A DNA stretch of 64,000 nucleotides from Pseudomonas matsuisoli (GTDB taxonomy: Bacteria > Pseudomonadota > Gammaproteobacteria > Pseudomonadales > Pseudomonadaceae). Positions 18,043 to 27,849 of this stretch are shown here, in pieces. The position numbers and the translations under genes are program-made. Numbering within the stretch: the first letter of the stretch is position 1; every line of letters begins with the position of its first letter. Location: assembly GCF_014647635.1 (NCBI RefSeq), contig NZ_BMPO01000003.1:248001-312000 (forward strand). Direction: 5' to 3'. The notes below the pieces were generated by a model, which did no database searches, was not told where the DNA came from, and was given only the letters and a program-made list of their open reading frames with translations.

Positions 18043-18483
18043 ATGGCATCCAGCGACGACCTGCTTCTCGATAATCAGCTGTGCTTTGCGCTCTACTCCA
18101 CCTCGCTACTCATGACCAAGGTCTACAAACCCTTACTGTCAAAGTTGGACCTGACTTATCCGCAGTACCTGGCAATGCTGTCGTTGTGGGAGACCGACGG
18201 TCTCACCGTCAGTGAACTCAGCAGCCGCATGCTCACCGACCCGGGATCGGTCACGCCCTTGTTGAAGCGCCTGGAAAACGAAGGGTTGATTTCACGCACA
18301 CGCAGCAGCCGCGATGAGCGTGTCGTTGAGCTCAGATTGACCGACAAAGGGCGGCAGCTGAAGCAGAAGGCCGATGACATTCCCCAGTGCATTCTGAATG
18401 CCTGCGATATCGATCGAAAGAGCCTCGCACGGCTACGCCAGCAGGTCGTTGACCTCCGTCAGCGCTTGCAACGTTCCGTTTGA
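18043..18483 (+). CDS. ohrR: organic peroxide-sensing repressor OhrR (MarR family)
   Basis: A 146-residue MarR-family regulator. The reactive cysteine is Cys14 in LLLDNQLCFALYSTS, the OhrR signature. DLTYPQYLAMLSLWE and the HTH LTVSELSSRMLTDPGSVTPLLKRLENEGL follow. Cys116 and Cys121 near the C terminus suggest the 2-Cys OhrR class, where organic hydroperoxides form an intersubunit disulfide and release DNA. I prefer the ATG at 18043 because GGAG lies 6 bases upstream; the ATG at 18037 directly abuts the same GGAG. The target gene ohr follows in the same direction, with a separate promoter and a palindromic candidate operator in the 96-bp gap. Confidence 0.93.
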   Translation: MASSDDLLLDNQLCFALYSTSLLMTKVYKPLLSKLDLTYPQYLAMLSLWETDGLTVSELSSRMLTDPGSVTPLLKRLENEGLISRTRSSRDERVVELRLTDKGRQLKQKADDIPQCILNACDIDRKSLARLRQQVVDLRQRLQRSV

Positions 18484-18516
18484 TTTCTCAGATCGGTCGG
18501 TAACGAATATTTTATA

Positions 18517-18545
18517 TTGCGCGCAAACTATTTGCGAACTATATT
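18517..18545 (+). promoter_or_regulatory. ohr promoter with candidate OhrR operator
   Basis: A -35 TTGCGC (18517-18522) and a -10 TATATT (18540-18545) are 17 bp apart, about 35 bp before the ohr ATG. Two overlapping palindromes fill the element: TTGCGCGCAA (18517-18526) and CGCAAA-CTA-TTTGCG (18522-18536), so a bound repressor would block both -35 and spacer. I infer OhrR as the binder from position. Confidence 0.65.
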
Positions 18546-18579
18546 AATTCGTACATTTACGCCACTGGAGATTCATGTC

Positions 18580-19005
18580 ATGTCTATCGAGAACGTTTTA
18601 TACCGTGCATCCGCCGAAGCCACCGGAGGCCGCGATGGCCGTGCCATCTCGTCCGATGGCATCCTCGATGTTGCATTGACCACACCCAAAGCACTGGGCG
18701 GTGCCGGCGGACAAGGCACGAATCCTGAGCAGTTGTTCGCTGCCGGCTATTCCGCCTGTTTTTTGGGCGCAATGAAGTTCGTTGCGGCGCGTGACAAGCA
18801 TCAACTGCCGGCTGATACCTCAGTCGAAGGCACGGTAGGCATTGGCGCCATTCCTGATGGCTTCGGTATCGAAGTAGCGCTCGCAATTACGCTGCCTGGC
18901 CTAGATCGTGAGGAAGCGCGCCAGATCGTCGACAAAGCACACATCGTTTGCCCTTACTCCAACGCGACCCGAGGCAACATCGACGTGACGCTGACAATCG
19001 TCTGA
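18580..19005 (+). CDS. ohr: organic hydroperoxide resistance protein Ohr
   Basis: A 141-residue thiol peroxidase of the Ohr/OsmC fold. It reduces organic hydroperoxides using lipoylated partners. The two catalytic cysteines are Cys60 in [14 protein letters not shown] and Cys124 in [13 protein letters not shown]. The N-terminal segment [18 protein letters not shown] and [18 protein letters not shown] are diagnostic of Ohr rather than OsmC. The ATG at 18580 follows GGAG by 9 bases; an upstream in-frame ATG lies within the promoter. It sits just downstream of ohrR with its own promoter. Confidence 0.95.
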   Translation: MSIENVLYRASAEATGGRDGRAISSDGILDVALTTPKALGGAGGQGTNPEQLFAAGYSACFLGAMKFVAARDKHQLPADTSVEGTVGIGAIPDGFGIEVALAITLPGLDREEARQIVDKAHIVCPYSNATRGNIDVTLTIV

Positions 19006-19090
19006 ACGTAGGGGCCTGATACAGCAAATACCCCGAACCTCCGCTGGCAATGTGAAGTCTTAACTACACACACCAACGGAGGAACGGCAT

Positions 19091-19177
19091 ATGTTGAAAT
19101 TTCTAGGCGGTACCGTAGGCATCATTTTCTTGATTGGGCTGCTGGTCGTAATCGGGATTTTCTCGCTGATCTTCTGA
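19091..19177 (+). CDS. 28-residue single-pass membrane peptide
   Basis: A short ORF encoding MLKFLGGTVGIIFLIGLLVV followed by IGIFSLIF. The peptide is one hydrophobic helix with a single positive charge near the N terminus, so it is expected to sit in the inner membrane. A strong GGAGG (19078-19082) lies 8 bases before the ATG, and a strong bidirectional terminator follows 45 bp after the stop. A good ribosome site plus a dedicated terminator make this a credible gene. It is too short for routine annotation. No function can be given. Confidence 0.65.
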   Translation: MLKFLGGTVGIIFLIGLLVVIGIFSLIF

Positions 19178-19222
19178 TCGGCGTCAGCGCTCGGTGCCAT
19201 GCTATCCATGCGCCGAGCCCAC

Positions 19223-19256
19223 AAAAAAAACGACTCGTTCAGCGAGTCGTTTTTTT
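19223..19256. terminator. bidirectional intrinsic terminator
   Basis: A stem CGACTCG (19231-19237) and CGAGTCG (19243-19249) is flanked by eight A on the left and seven T on the right, so it has a T-tract when read in either direction. It separates the plus-strand 28-residue peptide gene from the converging histidine kinase gene. Confidence 0.92.
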
Positions 19257-19270
19257 ATTTCTGCGACGGA

Positions 19271-21523
<2,253 letters not shown>

Positions 21524-21632
21524 GTTCTAGAGACCGATTCGAGTTAGCCATCACTGGCATGCGTTGAACGAAGCTTAGCAGGCCTCAGTGTCACGACGCT
21601 TTTTTTGGGCGTTTCATTCGCACCGTTTTACC

Positions 21633-22394
21633 TCAATTCTTCAGCCGATACCCGGTCCGAAAAATCCACGCGATGAGCGTGATGCACACCGCTAGAAAAC
21701 CGAGCGTCATCGCCAAGCTGACACCGACGTGAACGTCCGAAACACCGTAAAAGCTCCAGCGGAATCCGCTGATGAGGTACACCACGGGGTTGAACAGTGT
21801 GATCTTCTGCCACAGCTCCGGCAGCATGCCGATGGAATAGAAGCTACCGCCGAGGAACGTCAAAGGGGTGACCACCAGCGCTGGAACGATCTGCAGTTTC
21901 TCCCAACCATCGGCCCAGATACCGATGATGAATCCAAACAAGCTGAAGGTCACTGCGGTGAGCAGAAGGAACGCCACCATCCAGAGCGGATGAAGAATGT
22001 CGAAGTCCACGAACAAACGAGCCGTCGATAAAATCACCACACCGAGGATCACGGACTTCGTGGCCGCAGCGCCGACATAACCAATCACGATCTCGAGATA
22101 AGAAACCGGCGCAGACAGCACCTCGTAGATCGTCCCGGAGTATTTCGGCATGTAGATGCCGAAGGACGCGTTAGAGATGCTTTCAGTCAGCAATGCCAGC
22201 ATGATCAGGCCCGGCACGATGAAGGCGCCATAGCTCACGCCTTGAATCTGGTTCATGCTCGAGCCGATCGCGGAACCGAACACCACGAAATAGAGCGAGG
22301 TCGTGATGACGGGCGTCGCGATGCTCTGTAGCAGCGTGCGCCAAGTGCGAGCCAGCTCGAATAGGTAAATGGCGCGTATTGCGTAGAAATTCAT
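21633..22394 (-). CDS. ABC-2 type transporter permease (YadH-like)
   Basis: A 253-residue inner membrane protein of the ABC-2 exporter family with about six hydrophobic helices. The segments [20 protein letters not shown] at the start and [33 protein letters not shown] in the middle are typical. [36 protein letters not shown] contains the family signature before the last helices. The start ATG at 22394 lies 4 bp after the ATPase gene stop; the longer frame reads into that gene. The pair resembles YadG/YadH, whose substrate is not known to me. Confidence 0.9.
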   Translation of the reverse strand: MNFYAIRAIYLFELARTWRTLLQSIATPVITTSLYFVVFGSAIGSSMNQIQGVSYGAFIVPGLIMLALLTESISNASFGIYMPKYSGTIYEVLSAPVSYLEIVIGYVGAAATKSVILGVVILSTARLFVDFDILHPLWMVAFLLLTAVTFSLFGFIIGIWADGWEKLQIVPALVVTPLTFLGGSFYSIGMLPELWQKITLFNPVVYLISGFRWSFYGVSDVHVGVSLAMTLGFLAVCITLIAWIFRTGYRLKN

Positions 22395-22398
22395 AGAT

Positions 22399-23328
22399 TC
22401 ACTCGCTCCGTTCCGACACGAGACTGACGAAGATATCTTCCAGCGAGCTTTCGCTCGATTGCAGGTCCTTGAACGCAATGCCCTGCTGGGCGAGCTCCTG
22501 CAAGAGTTCGGCGACACCCGTCTCATCGCGTTGCCCGTCGAAGGTGTACACCAGCGTGTAACCATCGTCTCGCAGGCTGAGATCGTCGCGAACCAACGCA
22601 TCCGGCAGTGCGTGCAGCGGGTGCTGCAGGTGCACGGTCAGTTGCTTCTTGCCGAGCTTGCGCATCAGCGTCGCCTTGTCTTCCACCAGAATGATCTCGC
22701 CTTTGCGAATCACACCGATGCGGTCGGCCATCTCTTCGGCTTCTTCGATGTAATGCGTGGTCAGGATGATCGTTACGCCGCGCTCGCGCAGCTTGCGGAC
22801 CATTTCCCACATGTTTCGCCGAAGCTCAACGTCAACGCCAGCGGTGGGTTCATCCAGGAACAGGATTTCGGGCTCGTGGGATAGCGCTTTGGCAATCATC
22901 ACCCGGCGCTTCATGCCGCCCGACAGCTCGAAAATACGCGCGTCGCGCTTCTCCCAAAGCGACAGGTCCTTGAGAAGTTGCTCGAGGTAACCCGCATTCG
23001 CCGGCTTACCGAATAGGCCGCGGCTGAATTTGACGGTTGCCCACACGCTCTCGAATCCTTCGTTGAAGAGTTCTTGCGGCACGAGCCCGATTTTCGAGCG
23101 TGCCGCCCGGTAGTCGCGAACGATGTCATTACCTGCGACCTGCACGCGACCTTCACCTGGGTTTACGATCCCACAGATGATGCTGATGAGGGTGGTCTTG
23201 CCAGCGCCGTTTGGACCGAGCAGCGCGAAGATTTCACCTTTGCGGATGTCCAGATCGATCGTTTTGAGCGCTGAGTGACCTGAGGCGTACGTCTTATTCA
23301 ACCCTTGAATCGAAATAACCGGTTGCAC
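22399..23328 (-). CDS. ABC transporter ATP-binding protein (YadG-like)
   Basis: A 309-residue ATPase. Walker A is [14 protein letters not shown], the Q-loop is in GLVPQELF, the signature is [16 protein letters not shown], Walker B is [12 protein letters not shown], and the switch His is in [17 protein letters not shown]-terminal extension of about 80 residues ([15 protein letters not shown] onward) is usual in the DrrA/YadG subgroup of exporters. It is the first gene of a two-gene unit with the ABC-2 permease. The unknown 207-residue gene is divergent, 200 bp away. Confidence 0.92.
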   Translation of the reverse strand: MQPVISIQGLNKTYASGHSALKTIDLDIRKGEIFALLGPNGAGKTTLISIICGIVNPGEGRVQVAGNDIVRDYRAARSKIGLVPQELFNEGFESVWATVKFSRGLFGKPANAGYLEQLLKDLSLWEKRDARIFELSGGMKRRVMIAKALSHEPEILFLDEPTAGVDVELRRNMWEMVRKLRERGVTIILTTHYIEEAEEMADRIGVIRKGEIILVEDKATLMRKLGKKQLTVHLQHPLHALPDALVRDDLSLRDDGYTLVYTFDGQRDETGVAELLQELAQQGIAFKDLQSSESSLEDIFVSLVSERSE

Positions 23329-23528
23329 GGACAGGCCTCGCGAAAGAAAACGTTACATGGTAGAGCGTTTCGTTTAAATTTTCACGGCTGGACTGGCCCG
23401 ACTCTGCTGTCGCTTTCCTCTGCAGATGAATCGGCAGTGCTGCCGTTTGCAGAGATACCAGCAGCCCGAATAACGTCTCGAACGGCCTGATAAGCGGGCC
23501 ATACATCTCGCTAGAGCAGGAACGCCAA

Positions 23529-24152
23529 ATGGAATTTCGCGAGATCAATTTCAATACCGGGCAGAACCAGGATCTGGTTTGGGATCTCGAGCGCATGGCG
23601 CGGCATGAGCTCGCCGCACGTTTCGTCCGCTTTTTCGAGAATCGTCTGTGCGTCTATTCGGATTCGGTGAGCCAGATCTACACCAACTACAGCGTGCACC
23701 TTCCAACAGGGCATAACCGCAAATTGGTTGTCTTGCCCAACCCTTACGCATTCCACGATACGTTGAACCATATCGAGCCTGCTGCGGTTCGCCCTACAGG
23801 CCTGTGTATTTTGCCCGGCACGCTCACCGGCGAGGCAGGCCTGCTCCTGAGCGAACGGATCGATGATAGCGAACGCATGCCGCGCACCATTCCTTTCCGC
23901 GTGGGCATGGCGCGCATTATCAGCAAGCACCGAAGGAAGGGACGTTCGTTTCTGCCGATCATGATGAAGGGCGATCTTCGCGAATTGGATCGGCAGATGC
24001 CTTACATCCATTTGCACTGCTTGAACCTCGACCACCTGACGCGCTTATCCCCATTCGAGCGCGAGGACATTCGCATCAACATCACGCGCAAGCTCCTGCG
24101 CCTCTACCGCGACGCAGACCAGACCGACTGGCAATCACCGGACGCAAAATAG
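23529..24152 (+). CDS. hypothetical protein, 207 residues
   Basis: I do not recognise this protein. It has no signal peptide or transmembrane segment and looks soluble. It begins MEFREINFNTGQNQDLVWDL, has a Tyr/Ser-rich patch (CVYSDSVSQIYTNYSVHLP), a central ILPGTLTGEAGLLLSERIDDSE, and a basic segment GMARIISKHRRKGRSFLPIMM. The C-terminal part (FEREDIRINITRKLLRLYRDAD) is probably helical. AGGA sits about 11 bases upstream of the ATG. GC content and codon use look like the neighbours, so it is probably native. It is monocistronic, divergent from the ABC exporter, and followed by the I78 inhibitor gene after 81 bp. Confidence 0.8.
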   Translation: MEFREINFNTGQNQDLVWDLERMARHELAARFVRFFENRLCVYSDSVSQIYTNYSVHLPTGHNRKLVVLPNPYAFHDTLNHIEPAAVRPTGLCILPGTLTGEAGLLLSERIDDSERMPRTIPFRVGMARIISKHRRKGRSFLPIMMKGDLRELDRQMPYIHLHCLNLDHLTRLSPFEREDIRINITRKLLRLYRDADQTDWQSPDAK

Positions 24153-24233
24153 CGACCCGTGGCAACCTGCGGCTAGACCACCGCGGGGGCGGAACTGTTA
24201 AGGTAATGCCCCCGATTTCTTCAAGGAGGCCGC

Positions 24234-24557
24234 ATGCCCGTCCGTTCTAGTGCGTTATTCGTCCTGTCCACTGCGCTGCTGTTAGGCGCTTGCAGCTCCA
24301 GCGACACGTCGCCCTCCTCCGCTTCCAGCGCCGCGAGCGCACCTAGCGCTGATGGACGCTGCGACAGCGCCGCCGCCCAGGCTTTCACCGGCAAGCAAAT
24401 TAGCGATGCGCTGATCGAGCAGGCACAGCGCACCACCGGTGCCGGAAACACCCGCGTCTTACGGCCAGGCGACTCGATGACCATGGATTACGATTCGACC
24501 CGTCTAAACCTGGACATCAACGCGTCCGGCGTCGTGCAGCGCGCGTCCTGCGGTTGA
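24234..24557 (+). CDS. I78 family peptidase-inhibitor lipoprotein
   Basis: A 107-residue exported protein. The signal peptide ends in the lipobox LLGACSSS, so it should be lipid-anchored at Cys19. A low-complexity Ser/Ala linker (about 20-40) leads to a domain with CDSAAAQAFTGKQ, NTRVLRPGDSMTMDYDSTRLNL and a terminal Cys. This is the potato-inhibitor-I-like I78 pattern, in which the two cysteines may form a disulfide. These proteins are thought to inhibit serine proteases; which protease is unknown. AAGGAGG precedes the ATG. The DUF3820 gene follows after 3 bp. Confidence 0.85.
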   Translation: MPVRSSALFVLSTALLLGACSSSDTSPSSASSAASAPSADGRCDSAAAQAFTGKQISDALIEQAQRTTGAGNTRVLRPGDSMTMDYDSTRLNLDINASGVVQRASCG

Positions 24558-24560
24558 TCG

Positions 24561-24788
24561 GTGAAACCCGAAGACCTTCAATTGCTGGTCACGCGGACCA
24601 TGCCGTTCGGCAAATACAAGGGCCGCACGCTGGCAGACCTTCCCGGGCATTACCTGAATTGGTTTGCCCGCGCGGGATTCCCCCCTGGGGAAATTGGCCG
24701 ACTGCTCGCGCTCATGCAGGAGATCGACCACAACGGCCTTAAACCGCTACTCGATCCATTACGTCAGAAACGCTCTCCATTCGGTTGA
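24561..24788 (+). CDS. DUF3820 family protein
   Basis: A 75-residue protein beginning at a GTG, three bases after the I78 gene stop. The core MPFGKYKGRTLADLPGHYLNWFARAGFPPGEIGRLLALM matches DUF3820, a small module also seen at the ends of some exonucleases (the GKYKG motif). The ribosome site is weak, so translation may depend on coupling to the preceding gene. No function is established. It converges on the thioredoxin gene with 38 bp between stops. Confidence 0.82.
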   Translation: MKPEDLQLLVTRTMPFGKYKGRTLADLPGHYLNWFARAGFPPGEIGRLLALMQEIDHNGLKPLLDPLRQKRSPFG

Positions 24789-24826
24789 GCGGGCGACGCG
24801 CGATCGAAGCCATTCTCCGACAACCC

Positions 24827-25150
24827 TCAACTGATCGATTCGCACGCTTTTACGATTTCAGCCGTGCCCGTCGGACGAACCAACCGCTCACACTCCACGC
24901 CGTCTTTAAGAAAGATGATCGTCGGCCACAGTTTCACGCGAAAAGATCGCCCCAGCGGCCGCCCGCTGCCGTCTTCCACCTTGATATGTTGTGCCCCTGG
25001 AAATTGCGTAATCGCCTCTTCCAACGGTCCTTGCGCGGCGCGGCAGTAGCCACACCAACCGGTCCCAAACTCCAGGATCACGGCGCCCTTCAACGAATCG
25101 ATATCACTGCGTGAGGCCTGCTCGGCGAGATATTCACGAACGAAGGACAT
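24827..25150 (-). CDS. thioredoxin family protein
   Basis: A 107-residue protein with a thioredoxin fold. The active site is WCGYC (Trp32 to Cys36) instead of the WCGPC of TrxA, in FGTGWCGYCRAAQGPL. The cis-proline region is present as KLWPTIIFLKDG. No signal peptide is seen, so it should act in the cytoplasm as a thiol-disulfide reductase of unknown partner. The start is the ATG at 25150, directly after a near-perfect GGAGGTGA site; the frame extends further upstream but without support. The gene is divergent from the TyrR/PhhR-type regulator. Confidence 0.9.
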   Translation of the reverse strand: MSFVREYLAEQASRSDIDSLKGAVILEFGTGWCGYCRAAQGPLEEAITQFPGAQHIKVEDGSGRPLGRSFRVKLWPTIIFLKDGVECERLVRPTGTAEIVKACESIS

Positions 25151-25321
25151 GGTCACCTCCAACTGATGGTCAACGTTCGACCGCGGGCGCACGGTACGTA
25201 TCCTCGCTCCCATACGCGCCGATTATCATGGCCGTACCCAACAGGCATACTAGACGTTCCAGCGGTTCGGTGCCTGACCTCCCAAGCACCGAACCGCGAC
25301 CATTTCCATCAAGAAGTCTTC

Positions 25322-26851
25322 ATGCGTATTCATGTCACCTTCATCGACCGCGTCGGTATTACCCAGGAAGTGCTGGCCTTGCTCGGCGGGCGCAACCTCA
25401 ACCTCGACGCCGTCGAAATGGTACCTCCCAACGTCTACATCGATGCTCCGACGCTGGACGATCAGGTCCTGGACGACCTGAAAGACGCGCTGCTTGGCAT
25501 CGTGGGCGTGCAGGCGGTTCATATCGTCGACATCCTGCCTGGCCAGCGTCATCGCCTGCAGCTCGATGCCCTGCTCGCCACCGTGACCGACCCGATGCTC
25601 GCAGTGGATGGCAATGCCCGTGTCCTACTCGCCAATCCCGCATTCGTCAGCCTGTGCAACGCCGACCCGGCCGAGCACGGCCTGGCCGAGCTATTCGGGG
25701 ATGACGCGCTTCAGGAAGCACTGTTGGCGCTGGAGTTTCGGCTGCCCCTTCGCGAAGTCATTCTCAATGGCCAGGCGCTGCTGCTGGATGCGCAACCCAT
25801 TGGCGGGGGCGAGCCAGGCGCCACACCCGCGGGAGGATTACTGACCCTTTATGCACCCAGCCGAATGGGTGAGCGGCTTGCTGCGCTTCACCACGACCAT
25901 GCAGGCGGCTTCGATGCCTTGCTAGGTGACTCTGCTCCAGTTCGCAATTTGAAGGCCCGCGCGCAGCGTGTCGCGGTGCTGGACGCTCCGTTACTGATTC
26001 TGGGTGAAACAGGGACGGGTAAAGAGCTGGTTGCTCGCGCCTGTCATACGGTAAGCGCTAGACGTAACGCGCCGTTTCTCGCGCTCAATTGCGCCGCGCT
26101 GCCGGAAAGCCTCGCCGAAAGCGAACTGTTCGGCTATGAACCTGGGGCATTTACCGGCGCCCGGCGCGGCGGCAAACCTGGTCTCCTGGAATTGGCGGAC
26201 AAGGGCAGCGTCTTTCTCGACGAAATCGGGGAAATGTCGCCTTACCTTCAAGCGAAATTGCTACGTTTTTTCAACGATGGCACCTTTCGCCGCGTCGGCG
26301 GCGAGCGAGAGATCAAGGTCAATGTACGAATCCTCAGCGCGACGCATCGCGACCTGGAAAAAATGGTCAGCGAAGGCACGTTCCGGGAAGACCTTTACTA
26401 CCGTCTGAATGTGTTGAGCCTTTCAGTTCCGCCACTGCGAGAGCGTGGCCAAGATATTCTGCTTTTGGCTCGGCATTTCATGAGCCAAGCCTGCGCGCAA
26501 ATCCAGCGCCCACTATGCCGCTTGTCCGCCGGCACATACGCCGCATTGCTGGGAAACCGCTGGCCGGGCAACGTCCGGCAGCTGCAAAACGTCGTCTTTC
26601 GCGCGGCGGCGATCAGCGAAACGACCCTCATCGACGTAGACGACCTCGACATCGCCAATACCGAGGTTGCGCGGCAGACCGAACGGGAAGTCGGCAGCTT
26701 GGAAGATGCCGTGGGTGCTTTCGAAAAGGAGCTGTTAGAAAAGCTTTATGAAAGTTACCCGTCCACACGCCAATTGGCCGCACGCTTGAACACCTCGCAC
26801 ACCGCCATCGCCCACCGCCTCCGCAAGTACGGCATTCCGCGTCGGGCCTAG
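25322..26851 (+). CDS. TyrR/PhhR-type regulator of aromatic amino acid metabolism
   Basis: A 509-residue regulator. Residues 1-75 form an ACT domain (MRIHVTFIDRVGITQEVLALL), followed by a PAS domain (about 80-140, ATVTDPMLAVDGNARVLLANPAF). The AAA+ domain (about 200-430) has Walker A GETGTGKE, a sigma-54-contact GAFTGA motif in GYEPGAFTGARRGG, and Walker B VFLDEIGEM. The C-terminal HTH (TRQLAARLNTSHTAIAHRLRKYGI) is TyrR-type. Together these match TyrR/PhhR proteins, which respond to Phe or Tyr. The intact GAFTGA motif suggests sigma-54 activation, as in Pseudomonas PhhR. No phenylalanine hydroxylase gene lies nearby. The ATG at 25322 has an AAGAAG site. Confidence 0.88.
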   Translation: MRIHVTFIDRVGITQEVLALLGGRNLNLDAVEMVPPNVYIDAPTLDDQVLDDLKDALLGIVGVQAVHIVDILPGQRHRLQLDALLATVTDPMLAVDGNARVLLANPAFVSLCNADPAEHGLAELFGDDALQEALLALEFRLPLREVILNGQALLLDAQPIGGGEPGATPAGGLLTLYAPSRMGERLAALHHDHAGGFDALLGDSAPVRNLKARAQRVAVLDAPLLILGETGTGKELVARACHTVSARRNAPFLALNCAALPESLAESELFGYEPGAFTGARRGGKPGLLELADKGSVFLDEIGEMSPYLQAKLLRFFNDGTFRRVGGEREIKVNVRILSATHRDLEKMVSEGTFREDLYYRLNVLSLSVPPLRERGQDILLLARHFMSQACAQIQRPLCRLSAGTYAALLGNRWPGNVRQLQNVVFRAAAISETTLIDVDDLDIANTEVARQTEREVGSLEDAVGAFEKELLEKLYESYPSTRQLAARLNTSHTAIAHRLRKYGIPRRA

Positions 26852-26978
26852 TTTCGATCCACGCCTTTCGCCTCGAAGAGATAGCGCCGCTCCCGCATAT
26901 AAACAAGGTGAAAGCCAAGCGAACATATCCATGCGGCCCAGCGTCCAACGCTATAGGTTCAACACGGAGATGTTTCTC

Positions 26979-27146
26979 ATGCCCTGGTATGGCTGGCTGA
27001 TATTGGTATTGGCGATTGGCTCGATCTTAGGTGGACTGCTGGCGCTCAAAGGCTCGGCGAAAAAGCTTCCGCTCACCGATGATCAGCTCGATCGCATCAA
27101 AGCGCGTAACGAGAAGATCGAAGCCGAGGAAGCCAAGGAGCGCTAG
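26979..27146 (+). CDS. DUF2897 family small membrane protein
   Basis: A 55-residue protein with an N-terminal transmembrane helix (MPWYGWLILVLAIGSILGGLLALK) and a charged, probably helical C-terminal tail (DDQLDRIKARNEKIEAEEAKER). The WYGWLI start followed by a single helix is the DUF2897 pattern. GGAG lies 8 bases before the ATG at 26979; the ATG at 26970 directly abuts the same GGAG and is less likely. The tail probably faces the cytoplasm. No function is known. It converges on the lipoprotein gene with 9 bp between stops. Confidence 0.8.
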   Translation: MPWYGWLILVLAIGSILGGLLALKGSAKKLPLTDDQLDRIKARNEKIEAEEAKER

Positions 27147-27155
27147 ACACCTCGG

Positions 27156-27689
27156 CTAGCGCTTGAACTCCAAACGCAACTCGGCGCCATCGATATCCTG
27201 CTCTCGCTCCTGGCTAATGATGCGGCCGTTCAAACTGAACGCGGAATCGGGCGGATTGAACATTGGCGGTAACACCGAAGCAGGGGGCGGATTGTCACGT
27301 TGGGCGGCGGGTTCCAGTGACGGCGCAAGCTCCTCAGGGAGCGTGAGATCCAATGTAACTTCTGGCAGCGTCTCGTCTATCGATGGCTCAGTCTTCGTTT
27401 TCTTGACGACCGGTTTCTTCGTTGTCGGCTTTGGCTCCTTGCTTCCGGCAGGCGATACCGCGACTGGCTCCGGCTCCTTCTCTGGCGCTGGCGCCGTTTC
27501 TTGTTCTGGTTCCGGTTCGGATACCGGCTCGCCCACCAGAGGCTTACCCAGCTCAGGCGTAGGCTCGACCTTTGGCAATGCCCGCTCGGCTTTTGCCGGC
27601 TCGTCTGGCGGAGCTCGCCGTGGCGGCTCTTCGGGTTTGCACGCTCCCAGCAGTACCAAAACGCTCAATATGCAAAGCTTTGGATTCAT
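27156..27689 (-). CDS. Pro/Glu/Lys-rich lipoprotein, function unknown
   Basis: A 177-residue exported protein. The signal MNPKLCILSVLVLLGACKPEE has the lipobox LGAC, with Cys17 as the lipidation site. Residues 18-130 are low in complexity and rich in Pro, Glu, Lys and Thr (PEPEQETAPAPEKEPEPVAV, KPTTKKPVVKKTKTEPS), so this part should be extended and disordered. A short conserved-looking end (FNPPDSAFSLNGRIISQERE, ELRLEFKR) may be folded. The design resembles a tether that spans part of the periplasm, but that is inference. I know no named family. Confidence 0.75.
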   Translation of the reverse strand: MNPKLCILSVLVLLGACKPEEPPRRAPPDEPAKAERALPKVEPTPELGKPLVGEPVSEPEPEQETAPAPEKEPEPVAVSPAGSKEPKPTTKKPVVKKTKTEPSIDETLPEVTLDLTLPEELAPSLEPAAQRDNPPPASVLPPMFNPPDSAFSLNGRIISQEREQDIDGAELRLEFKR

Positions 27690-27849
27690 CGTTTTTCGAT
27701 CCGATTTCTAGGCTCGCCTCGCAGGTCTATCCCGCTGCGCCCTACTGTAGTTTTTGGCATTCAGCAGACTAGGATGTTCTGCGGCATCACCCGAACGGTC
27801 ATGGCTTAATGAGCATGACCGCCGCGATTGGAGCGGCCCCGGAGTGGCC

